Source of the DNA: Euglena gracilis
Lineage: Eukaryota; Euglenida; Euglenophyceae; Euglenales
DNA: 64,000 bases
Direction of reading: 5' to 3'
NCBI GenBank assembly: GCA_039621445.1
Contig: CP154955.1
Span: 1,752,558 to 1,816,557 of the forward strand
Below, piece by piece: positions 22,246-52,560 of the stretch. Made by a program: the position numbers and the translations under genes. The notes beneath the pieces were generated by a model. That model searched no databases, had not been told where the DNA came from, and worked only from the letters and a program-made list of their open reading frames with translations. The stretch's first letter is position 1, and the number at the start of each line of letters is the position of its first letter.

Positions 22246-22972
22246 CAGTGTGGCTAAAAATTACGGAAGACAAAAATTACGGCGAAAAAAAATTACGGGA
22301 AAAAATTTTTGGCAAAATTTTATTTTTGAAAAATTAATTTTGGCAAAATCTGGTCCCCGTAAAGTTTTGACCTCCAGCACAGGTGAGCGACATTTTTGTC
22401 CTAATTGTGTGTTCAACGTATTTTTTCTGTCCCCCAGTGGCTGCAATCACTGGAGGCATTGTGGCACGTACCCGTCCAGCAACGCTTGCAAAAAAAAAAA
22501 ATGGGGGAACTTTCAAGATCGGTCAGGCATGGGCAAAATATTCGCTGGCAAAAACAGAATGGAGGCCGTTCGCTGCAACTTGAAAAAAAAAATGGGGGAA
22601 CTTTCAAGATCGGTCAGGCATGGGCAAAATATTCGCTGGCAAAAACAGAATGGAGGCCGTTCGCTGCAACTTCTGATAGAATTGTGCCACTGATCAGGTG
22701 TCAGTAATTTCTAATGCAGAGCGATTTTTGCTGTGATTTTCCCCAGATGCTTGATGCCGATCGCCCGTTTTTCAAGGAGCTGGGTGAGCATACCATTGAA
22801 GAAACTGACATTCAATTGGGATGAGTATTGTGTTCTTTTGGGCACAAACCGGAAGTGGGCTGGAAGAGGGTGTCGGAAACCGACGGAGTGAGAAAATTAC
22901 GAGAAAAAAAATTATGGCAAAATTTGGGTATTTTGCCAAAATTTCTGTCTTCCGTAATTTTTAGCCGCACTG
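22246..22972. mobile_element. Tc1/mariner-like non-autonomous element
   Basis: 727 bp with terminal inverted repeats of about 27 bp, CAGTG(T/C)GGCTAAAAATTA then CGGAAGACA, one mismatch. Both ends are flanked by TA (22244-22245 and 22973-22974), the target duplication typical of Tc1/mariner. No transposase frame. It contains a 91-bp tandem duplication. Confidence 0.8.
22491..22671 (+). repeat. 91-bp tandem duplication
   Basis: Two essentially identical units, each starting with an A run and ATGGGGGAACTTTC and ending GCCGTTCGCTGCAACTT, inside the mariner-like element. Confidence 0.9.
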
Positions 22973-23199
22973 TAAATCCTCCGACTTATAAACCCCCCCC
23001 CCTTCGGCTGACCACCCAGTCCTGATCCTATGAACCCCGTGGTTTATAATTGGGGAAGGGTTAACAGACCCCCAGGGGGGTCCACAAGAACTGGTGCCAG
23101 GTAAAGGACAAAAGAAATTGACAAAAAAGGATCTGAAAGAGCCTTCCCTGGAAAAAAAATGGAACGTTTACGTTTGTCCAGTCATGGACACACGACCAC

Positions 23200-23480
23200 A
23201 GTTTCTTACCGACCCCCCCCCCCAGGGGGGGTCACTTCCACTCTTCCAAAGAACCAGTCACTCACTTTTTGCGGAAAACCAGTCAGTCAGTCAGGGGGTC
23301 AGCCACTCTGGAATCCAAAGGAAATTTGACAAGACCGAGAAAAAAAGGCCAAAAATGGGTCACTTTAGTGCTTTCTTTCCCGAACCCCCCCTGGGGGAGG
23401 GGGTCCAGGCCAAAAACCAGTCAGTCACTCCGAAAAAGCCAGGCACCCACCTCCTCCTGGGGGGGGGGGGGGTCGGCCAG
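23200..23480 (+). mobile_element. GTCAGTCACT family, copy 2
   Basis: CCAGTCACTCACTTTTTGCGG, CACTCTGGAATCCAAAGG, GGTCACTTTAGTGCTTTC, CCAGTCAGTCACTCCG in the same order as copy 1. Confidence 0.7.
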
Positions 23481-23589
23481 TGATTGCATGGTCACGACAC
23501 ACTGTGTCTTGGGTTGGGGGCAAGACATGCTTCGATATTAGGCAGGTGGGGATCAAATCCCCCCCTCTCCAGTCAAGGCAGGGACAACC

Positions 23590-24045
23590 CAGGGGGGGGA
23601 AATGCAACTGGGCCCTTCAAATTATGCTTGTCAAAAAAATGCAAAAAAATGCAAAAAAATGCAAAAAAAAAAAATGCAACTTGCATGAAAAACCTGAGAA
23701 AAAGCTGGAATACAACAGAGCTTTGCTGCCTAAGATCAAAAAAAATTTCCAGGGCAAAATATTTTATGCAAAAAAATGCAAAAAAATGCAAAAAATGCAA
23801 AAAAAAATCCATACATATGGCAACCAACAACAAAACTTTTTTCCAGGGCAAAATATTTTATGTAGAAAATGCAAAAATATGCAAAAAAAATTCAAACATA
23901 TGGCAACCAACTACAAAAATTTTTTCCGGGGAAAATATTTTATGCAAAAAAATGCAAAAAAATGCAAAAAAAATGCAAATTTCGGGAAAAGCCGATTATG
24001 CAAAAAAAATGCAAATTATGCAAGTTGCATTTCCCCCCCCCCCTG
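23590..24045. mobile_element. AAATGCAACT-ended element filled with A-rich TGC repeats
   Basis: Ends GGGGGGGAAATGCAACT and AAGTTGCATTTCCCCCCC are inverted repeats. The interior is tandem AAAAAAATGC with two copies of a CATATGGCAACCAAC..CAAAA..TTTTTTCC unit. A shorter relative lies at 29575-29800. Confidence 0.65.
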
Positions 24046-24104
24046 GACAACCAGGTTTTGAATAGTGCTGAGCTCTTTATAAGCGCGCCCCCACCCCTTC
24101 ATTG

Positions 24105-24235
24105 ACCCCGGCCCGGCGGCCCGACGGCCCGGCGGCCCGACTGCCCGGCGGCCCGGCCGGCGGCCCGGCGGCCCGGCGGTCCGGCGGCCGGCGGCCCGGC
24201 GGTCCGGCCGGCGGCCCGGCGGCCCGGCGTCCCGA
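24105..24235 (+). repeat. CGGCCCGG-rich array
   Basis: Imperfect repeats of GGCGGCCC, about 95 percent G+C. Confidence 0.85.
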
Positions 24236-24332
24236 AAAACGCTCGTTTTCGGATCAAGGGTCCGCGAGGCCAAAAAAACATCGTTTCGAGCAAAAAAAAA
24301 TTTTGGGATTTTTTCGACTTTTTTGACCCGGG

Positions 24333-25700
24333 GTCATGATGGCCATCCGTCCGGGGTCATGATGGCCATCCGGGGTCATGATGGCCATCCGGGGTCATGA
24401 TGGCCATCTGGGGTCATGATGGCCATCATGGGTCATGATGGCCATCCGGGGTCATGATGGCCATCCGGGGTCATGATGGCCATCCAGGGTCATGATGGCC
24501 ATCATTGGTCATGATTGCCATCCGGGGTCATGATGGCCATTCGGGGTCATCATGGCCATCCGGGGTCATGATGGCCATCCGGGGTCATGATGGCCATCCG
24601 GGGTCATCATGGCCATCCGGGGTCATCATGGCCATCCGGGGTCATGATGGCCATCCGGGGTCATGATGGCCATCCGGGGTCATCATGGCCATCATTGGTC
24701 ATGATGGCCATCCGGGGTCATGATGGCCATCCGGGGTCATCATGGCCATCCGGGGTCATGATGGCCATCCGGGGTCATGATGGCCATCCGGGGTCATGAT
24801 GGCCATCATTGGTCATGATGGCCATCCGGGGTCATGATGGCCATCCGGGGTCATGATGGCCATCCGGGGTCATCATGGCCATCCGTGGTCATCATGGCCA
24901 TCCGTGGCCATGAATGGCCATCATTGGTCATGATGGCCATCCGGGGTCATGATGGCCATCCGGGGTCATGATGGCCATCCGGGGTCATGATGGCCATCCG
25001 GGGTCATCATGGCCATCATTGGTCATGATGGCCATCCGGGGTCATGATGGCCATCCGGGGTCATGATGGCCATCATTGGTCATGATGGCCATCCGGGGTC
25101 ATGATGGCCATCCGGGGTCATGATGGCCATCCGGGGTCATGATGGCCATCCGTGGTCATCATGGCCATCCGTGGCCATGATGGCCATCATTGGTCATGAT
25201 GGCCATCCGTGGTCATCATGGCCATCCGGGGTCATCATGGCCATCCGGGGTCATGATGGCCATCATTGGTCATGATGGCCATCCGGGGTCATGATGGCCA
25301 TCCGGGGTCATCATGGCCATCCGGGGTCATGATGGCCATCCGGGGTCATGATGGCCATCATTGGTCATGATGGCCATCCGTGGCCATGATGGCCATCATT
25401 GGTCTTGATGGCCATCCGGGGTCATGATGGCCATCCGGGGTCATGATGGCCATCCGGGGTCATCATGGCCATCATTGGTCATGATGGCCATCCGGGGTCA
25501 TGATGGCCATCCGGGGTCATGATGGCCATCATTGGTCATGATGGCCATCCGTGGTCATCATGGCCATCCGTGGCCATGATGGCCATCATTGGTCATGATG
25601 GCCATCCGGGGTCATGATGGCCATCCGGGGTCATGATGGCCATCCGGGGTCGTGATGGCCATCCGGGGTCATGATGGCCATCCGGGGTCATGATGGCCAT
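24333..25700 (+). repeat. 19-bp minisatellite, about 72 copies
   Basis: Unit GGGGTCATGATGGCCATCC with variants GTCATCATGG and CATTGGTCATG recurring at intervals. Each unit holds the perfect palindrome GATGGCCATC. The 19-residue periodic frames are by-products. Confidence 0.95.
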
Positions 25701-26345
25701 CAATGGGTCGGCGGTCCAAAACGGGGCGCTGGCGGGTCGAAAAACGCTCGTTTTCGGCTCCAAAACAGTTTTTCTGGGTCCGGGAGGCCAAAAAACATCG
25801 TTTCGGGCAAAAAAAAATTTTCGATTTTTTCGACTTTTTCGACCTGGTTTTGACCCAAAGTCAATGGGTCGGCGGTCCAAAACGGGGCGCTGGCGGGTCG
25901 AAAAACGCTCGTTTTCGGCTCGAAAACAGTTTTTCTGGGTCCGGGAGGCCAAAAAACATCGTTTCGGGCAAAAAAATTTTTTTCGATTTTTTTCGACTTT
26001 TTCGACCCGGTTTTGACCCAAAGTCAATGGGTCCGCGGCCCAAAACGGGGCGCTGGCAGGTCGAAAAACGCTCGTTTTCGGCTCAAAAACAGTTTTTCCG
26101 GGTCGGGGAGGCCAAAAAACATCGTTTCGGGCCAAAAAAAAATTTTCGATTTTTTTTGACTTTTTCGACCCGGTTTTGACCCAAAGTCAATGGGTCGGCG
26201 GCCCAAAACGGGGCGCTGGCGGGTCGAAAAACGCTCGTTTTCGGCTCAAAAACAGTTTTTCTGGGTCCGGGAGGCCAAAAAACATCGTTTTGGGCAAAAA
26301 AAAATTTTGCGATTTTTTTCGACTTTTTTGGCCGAAAACGGCTAA
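25690..26345 (-). repeat. Satellite monomers, inverted relative to 800-2640
   Basis: Four monomers of about 160 bp with GGCGGGTCGAAAAACGCTCG, CCGGGAGGCCAAAAAACATCG and TGACCCAAAGTCAATGGGTC. Confidence 0.85.
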
Positions 26346-27735
26346 GTCGAACAGAAGGAAAAGTGTACAAAATGGCCTGAAATGGCCCGAATTGGCCAAA
26401 AAACGCCCGTATCTCGGGCTGGGCGGGGAGTTGCGGGGAAACCAAAATCCCAGTAGATAGAGCGTTCCAAGGGCTTCAATTTAGGTCTCCGGACATTTCC
26501 TTTGCTTTTGCATCATTTTCGAGAAATTTTGAAAACATCGATTTTTTGACCCCCCACCCCCCGAAAACGGCTATGTCGAACAGAGGGAAAAGTGTACAAA
26601 ACGGCCATCTGCGCCGAAAACGGCCGTATCTCAGGCTAGGCGGGGAGTTGCGGGGAAATCAAAATACCGGTGGATGGGGCGTTCCAAGGGCTTCAAATTA
26701 GGTCTTTGGAGATATTTTGAAAATTGACATTTTGGGGGGGGGGGGCTCATCCAGGGGGGGCGGGTAAATCCTACCGAGTTTGGACCCCTTCGCGCGTGAA
26801 TAACTCGGGCCTAGCGGGGAGTTGGGGGTCAAACCCAGGTGATTCGGAAACTAGGAATCCACTCGCTCGTGACTGAAAAAAAAAATTCCGGGAACCGGGC
26901 CGGGATCATGGTGATAATCCGTCGGTTCTCCTGGTGGCCCCGACCCGGGGGGGGGGGGGGGAGGGGGGGTTTGTGGGGGGGGATTTCGACGGTGGTAAGC
27001 TTCGCTCTTACCCATAAAGGGATAAGAGCTCAGCGACCCCCACCTAAACAGTGGGCGGTCCAGGTGACCGATTTTCAGCGGGGCGCGAAGCAAAATACTG
27101 CCCCTCTAAACGGCCAGAAGTGCCATTTTGGGCACTTTTGAGCAAAATTTTTTTTTTCAAAGAGCAAAAAAAATTCGGTGCAAAGTGCTAATAAAGGAAA
27201 AATTTGACCTGTTGGGGATCCCGGGTACCCAGAAGGTCGGTCCAGACCCGGGGGGGGGGGTCGACCCCTGGGGCAAGACCACAATGGGAAGGGCAGGTCC
27301 AGCCAGCTGAAAAAATGCTGGTTGGAAGAAGGTGCCGTGCTGCTGGGCTAGACATTGAACAAATAACTGCCCAAATTCAGCTGAGGGTTTTTTGCAGCAG
27401 CCAAAAGAACTGCGCAGGGATACACAAAAATCTCAAAAGAAAAAAGTCTGCATCGTCTTTTTTTGTTCATCCAATTGCCAAGATCCGGTGTTGGCGTGCT
27501 GAACCCAGCTGAATTGAGCTTCTTCAGTCACTGAGAGGGAGAGAAAAAAATTGGACCCTGGGGGCACCGTCCAGCTAAAAAAAAAAAAAACACCAGGCCT
27601 GGAGAGGAATGTCGTCGATGGGGAGAAACAGGGGTGGTTTTCTTTAACCGGCACCATTGGCAGACTTCTCAGAAGGGGGGGGGGGGCAGCTCACTCTTGC
27701 AACGTAAAAGGGGGAAAAACGAAAGCCGCCTGGGC

Positions 27736-38745
<11,010 letters not shown>

Positions 38746-38775
38746 GATGAGGACTGGGGGCAGAGAGAGAGAAAC
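38746..38775 (-). promoter_or_regulatory. CP3 polypyrimidine-AG upstream of ATG (putative trans-splice site)
   Basis: TCTCTCTCTGCCCCCAG ends at 38754, leaving an 8-nt leader TCCTCATC before ATG. The best pyrimidine tract of the four. Confidence 0.55.
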
Positions 38776-39774
38776 GGACATGGGGGAGGGATGGCGTAAG
38801 CTGGAGCTCCCACAGCACCTCACCGTGCCCCCACAGTAAACCCTCCCAACAAGTATTGTCCTCCCCCAAAATACAACTCTCCCCTCTGCGGTCCAATTTC
38901 GAGATGCGAGCTATAACAAAGCGTGGGATTTCTGTTGCAACCTTCAAGAGCAAGCAGTGAAAAATAAATCTTTTCGAAAAGCTGCGCCTCAGTCTGTTAG
39001 GCCTTACTTGAAAGTGAGCAAGGTTTGTTTGAAACTTCTTGGTTTCACAAAGATGGGCACAGGGATTAGACCGGGCAAAAAAAAATCACCGAGCAAAAAA
39101 CCCCCCAAACCCCCAAATCGGCAGAAGACCCTTAATAAGATTTTACAAGCTGGCCATCAGCCCGTCCGGGTTCAGCACTCGCGAAACCCACCCACCCACC
39201 TCCCACCACGGTAGAGCAGATCCATCAACCCAACCACCAGTCCACAGATGGGAAACGGCAGACCCTGGCGTTGAAGGGTCCAGTCCCGGGATATTGACAC
39301 CCATGGCTCACACAGCTCGTCTCAGTGACACTTTCCTGGGGTGTGGGTGGGTGACAACCTCAAAGGGGTGGGAAACTCATGGAGGGGGGGCACGCTGCAA
39401 GAGGAGACCGCTGGACTGACACACGAGGACAGCGCCATCGCCGGCGGTCCCTGCGCCACTTGGACGAGTGTCAGCGCAGATCACGACGCGCCGGGCGGGT
39501 CAAGGGATGGGGGCGGGGCTGCCGAGGGCGGCCGAAGCGGGGTTGGGGCGGGGCGGGGGACACCGGCCCCCACGGCCGTGGGGTGGCGGTTCCGGGGTTG
39601 CCCGGGGGGACCATGCCGTTTGGCGAGCGTCGCACTGTGAGTTAGCCCACAGGGGGGGGGGAGGGCTGCAAATGCTGAGGTGCCAGATATGGTATGATCC
39701 CTGGGCCCCAGCCTCCGGATCTCAGGCCAATCCTTAACTCCGTCCCTGACCCCAACTGTCATCCTAACCCAATA

Positions 39775-40460
39775 CCACACACATTCCCCCCCAAATGGAA
39801 ACCCCCCCAAAATATAAAAACACCCATGGGTCTTGAAACCCTGCCCTCCCCCCCCAAAAAAGCAGAGAGTTTTATATTTGGGGAGGTGAATAAACTGTGA
39901 TAATTTATATTTTTCAATTTGCAACAAAGAATATCCAAATCCTCCACCATAGACCCTACCCTCACCTGAGTTCATGCCATGTGCAATGAGTGTCGTGGGG
40001 ATTCTGGACGAAAAAAACACACCGTCTGTCAGTTACCCCCCCAAATATAAAGCCCCCCCCCCCGGCTTGATATTTGGACAGGATTTCAAGGCCTCAGGGG
40101 GGGGGGGGCTTTATATTGGGGGGGGGTCTTTGTATTTGGGGGGAAATCAAACTTTTTCGGGTGGCATCTATGACCTTCGGCGGCCTTCAATTGTGACCAA
40201 ATACCAAATTTTATGGCAAAATTTCGTTGTGTACAACCTATTTTTTGCAAAAAAAAAATGTGCAATTCTGATCCAAAATGGACCGTTTGTGGTGAAAAAT
40301 GTTGTTTGTATACAACCAAAAATTTTGTAATTTTTCCTGAATGACACCAGCGTCCGCCTCACCATCAGGGGGGGGGGTTATATTTGGGCGGAAAACCCAA
40401 ACCCCCCAAGGGGGCTTTGTATTGGGGGGGGGGGCTTTATATTTGGGGGGGTTAAGCATC
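39775..40460. repeat. Three AAATATAAA C/G-tract inverted repeats
   Basis: Units at 39775-39900, 40035-40140 and 40365-40460, each with AAATATAAA and TTATATTTGGGG ends facing each other. Confidence 0.65.
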
Positions 40461-41835
40461 TCCGATGGCAAAAATCGTGAAACCGACGGCAAACCGACGA
40501 GCAGGCCCGATTGTGATGGCGGTCCCGCCTGAAATATTATACAAGGGAGCAGCCCGGCCGAGTCCAATGCAAGTGAACCGATCATGCAGCGATTCCATGG
40601 ACGGATACCCTCGTTCTGTTGGCGCACTGAAACTTGGTTAGTGGTTGGCACCGATGATGGAATTGCCATAACAACTGCCACGGGAAAGCACCGGGGGCAG
40701 TTTGTCAGGCAGGACCAATGGTTACTCATCCATCCAAATTTTCGTTCAAATTTTCCTCTTTCCTTTTATTCCTTTTCAAATTCAATATTCTGGGATGGAA
40801 TATTCCTATTACCAATGTCACACGTCAAATTCCTGCCTGGCGTTCCAAAGCCCTCCTAGTGCCTCGGCACGCCCGCCCCCATGATCTGTGGCTGCATGAA
40901 AGGACCCCGTAGCCCCACAGCATCAGTTTCTACGAAATCCGTTTCCCATGAAATCCGCCCAAGGCTAGCCACGGCCTGACCTCCGCAGAGTGAGCAGTGT
41001 TGCAAGGGATGGCTGGCAGAAGATGGGAGGTTGTCCGGGTTGGATGTGGTTGGATGCCCCCCACCCCCAGGGCGGTCCTGGAAATAAATAAAAAAACACT
41101 CCGCTGTCCCAGCACATTCAAAGAAAAATCCACAGGAAAATGGGCAAGAAAAGTTGGCGCTTTTCAGCAAAAACAGATCGACGTCGGGGAAAAAATTGAT
41201 TCCTCGCATCCATGGACCATCGCCCACCCACCCAAAACGTCAAAATTACGTTTGTCGACTTTCGATTTTTGAACCCGTTCGATCCCCGGATCGGCCGGCC
41301 CTTTGGCCCTTTGGGGGGGTCCTTAAAAAATTAAAATAAAAACCTTTCCCATCCCTTAAAGACCACCTACCCACCCCATCACGCTTCGCTGGGGTAAACT
41401 CTGACACGAAACTCCGCCCCGGAAACTCCGGAAGTGCGAAACAGTGGTGGTAGGCACCCCCACCGCGTACAAATCCTTTTTAGCTCTGGGAGTCGAGTCC
41501 ACGAATTTGTGACCCCGGGGCATTTACCCCCTTGAGCAAGGGGGTGGGGGGTCACGCCAGAGGCACGCCCCAGGCCACCGCTGCCTGTGAACCCCCTCAC
41601 CATCACAGAAGAAAACCTGGGGTCGGGCCGGGCCGCTGGCAGGGGGGCACGTTGGAAGTCAACGGGCGGGCCTGTGGCCGAGCCACGGGGCATGGGAGGC
41701 GACCACAAGGTCGCAAGCACACGAGGGCGATGCGTGTTGGCGGGCCGCGGGGAAGTTGGGTGCAGGCTCCTTTTCTGTAACCGGGGTACAGAGGTTATAT
41801 GTGCGCCGATATCTCTGTGTGCGCACATGTGTGTG

Positions 41836-42405
<570 letters not shown>

Positions 42406-44351
42406 GTGCTGCGTGCGCGATGTGTGGGTTGGTGGGCGGGCGTTCTGAGGTAGGGGTGGGGAAATATGCTTGCACCTGGCATTCATCTCCTGGGCACATC
42501 TTGCCATCGATGGCAGCATGGCCTGCCTCAACCAGGAATGATTCAAAAAATAATGAAGCTCCGGGGAGAAGTGTGTTCGAAGTTTCCTGTTTTCTCTGCC
42601 CAGGAAGTAAATGCCCCCGCATCGAAACGTCTACAGTCCCAAAATCTGGGGGCAAAAATGCTTTTCTGCAAAAATGCACTTTTTCTGCTGGAACTTTTGG
42701 TCAACCAAATGACTCTACACCCCCTCCCCCCCCCCCGGGAATCTGAGTGAGTTGAAGCGGGATGTGAATTGAGAAAAACTGCACTGAAAACTAAATGATT
42801 GTCAGTGTATACAAATTTCTGCTGTTATGGACTTCTGAAATTCCATTTATTCTCAAAAAGTCAAACACAAAAAAATGCAAAGAAACTGCACAAAAAATTT
42901 GGTGTGCAGCATTTCTCTAGAAGGCACTGCAAAAACTGCAAAAACTCTAATCCAAAAAAAACTGCAAAAAAAAGTGCATAGCGCATGATCTCTCCTCTCC
43001 CCCGGGGGCGGTGGGCAACCAACAACTGAAATTCAGCCTGCCTTGAGGTGGGAGGTCCTCACAGATCGCCCCCTGCCACACACTACAGGCGGCAGCAAAG
43101 GGTGGCTTGGCAGCCAATAATTGGAGGGAGCCCTTCCCCCCATCATTTTATGGTGCACTGGTGCACAGTGTACAATCACCCCAATGGGAATTTACTAATC
43201 AGTCCCCGCCCCCGCCCACAACTCCCGTCTAAGCGGAAGGAGCCCCCAACAACCAAACCAAACTGGCACCCCCCTTGGTGAAGGAATTGAGGACAGACGG
43301 GTGGGTTTTTTGAGAAAACCCACAAAAGAACGGATTTTACGGAATATTTGTGAACCCAAGAATAACAAAAAATCGCTATATTGTTGGCACAGTGTGTTTA
43401 AGGTATGTTGAAAAAGAATTCCTCGACCTGTAACCTCTTACTGATGCCCCCAATCAAGCCAAATTGTACGTAAACGTTCAATAATGGGATCCATCATAAA
43501 TTCCTGCACAGGGCACTAATGAGTGGGACTTCTCGGGAATGAACCCCACCCTCCTGGAAATCCACCAAATTTGGCGGATTTCAAAGGAGGGATTTCAACC
43601 GCCTGTAAAGCCTGGTTGGCAATTGGCAATGGGTTCGCAGGTGGGAAAGCAGTTTGCCAGACCTCAAAAAAAGTTGAAAAAAACTCAAATCTATTTGGTC
43701 TAAAAAGCTCACACGAATTTCAAATTGAAGAAGGTGAAAAAAAATCCTACCTGACATCTTTTTGGACATGTCCATCAAACCCGAATCTACAAGCTTTTGC
43801 GCAAAAAAGGTGTGCTATAAGCAGAGGAGGATGGGGTGAAGACAGATTGATTTGTTATGTGCAAAGGCCAGCCACAGAAATGAACGTTCGGTGAGGAGGG
43901 GGTGCAAACTTGGAGGACACCCTTGTCTGAAAGCGGGCTAGTCGGAAGCTGGAAAGCAGGAATGGACGACAGAAAAGCGTTCGACACAGGCGTTTTTGAA
44001 ACACCATTGTGGGAGCACTTTCAAATTGAAAAAGGGACAATTGCCCAACATTTTTGCCAGCCACACTTCTCGATCTTCTTTTCTTTATATTTTCTTATCT
44101 TCTTCAAAAAGATGCGTTCCACCTTCAACAAATCATAACAGCCAGAAAAATGTTGGCCAGTGCATTCGGCCCAAACCACCTGGCCGCTGAAGTGCCAAAA
44201 CCCAATCATTTGCTCTGGGAATGAGCATCCCTCCTCCCCACTCAACCCACCTCCCCGCCACCCCCCCCCCATAGCGTCAGCAGCCACTACGAAAACTGCC
44301 TGGCCCACGCCACAAACCGCCACGCTGTAAGGCGGGCGGTGCCGGCGCCGG

Positions 44352-52528
<8,177 letters not shown>

Positions 52529-52560
52529 GTGTGGAGTGGGGGTGGGGCTGGGGGGAAATG
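52529..52560 (-). promoter_or_regulatory. CP4 polypyrimidine-AG upstream of ATG (putative trans-splice site)
   Basis: CCATTTCCCCCCAG ends at 52548, 19 nt before ATG. Confidence 0.5.

Larger units (their letters stand above)
24030..27050 (-). repeat. Dispersed repeat, copy 2 (inverted relative to 1257-2740)
   Basis: Reads, reversed, as the GCTGAGCTCTTATC/AAGAGCGAAGCTTACCACC block (27000-27045), homopolymer run, CGTATCTCGGGCT block, satellite monomers (25690-26345) and ACCAGGTTTTGAATAGTGC (24050). It carries a minisatellite and a GCC-rich array that copy 1 lacks. Confidence 0.65.
17853..27735. other. CP3-CP2 intergenic region
   Basis: No exon supported over 9.9 kb. Contains several repeat families listed separately. 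GC-rich open patches at 20440-20710 and 21700-21860 have no recognisable family; 21402-21510 shows a short Cys-rich motif. The CP3 final exon, if it exists, should lie near the right end. Confidence 0.5.

Noticed and set aside
24333-25700. CRISPR-like regular repeat array
   Set aside because: Units are contiguous 19-mers with no spacers, in a eukaryotic intron-containing context.
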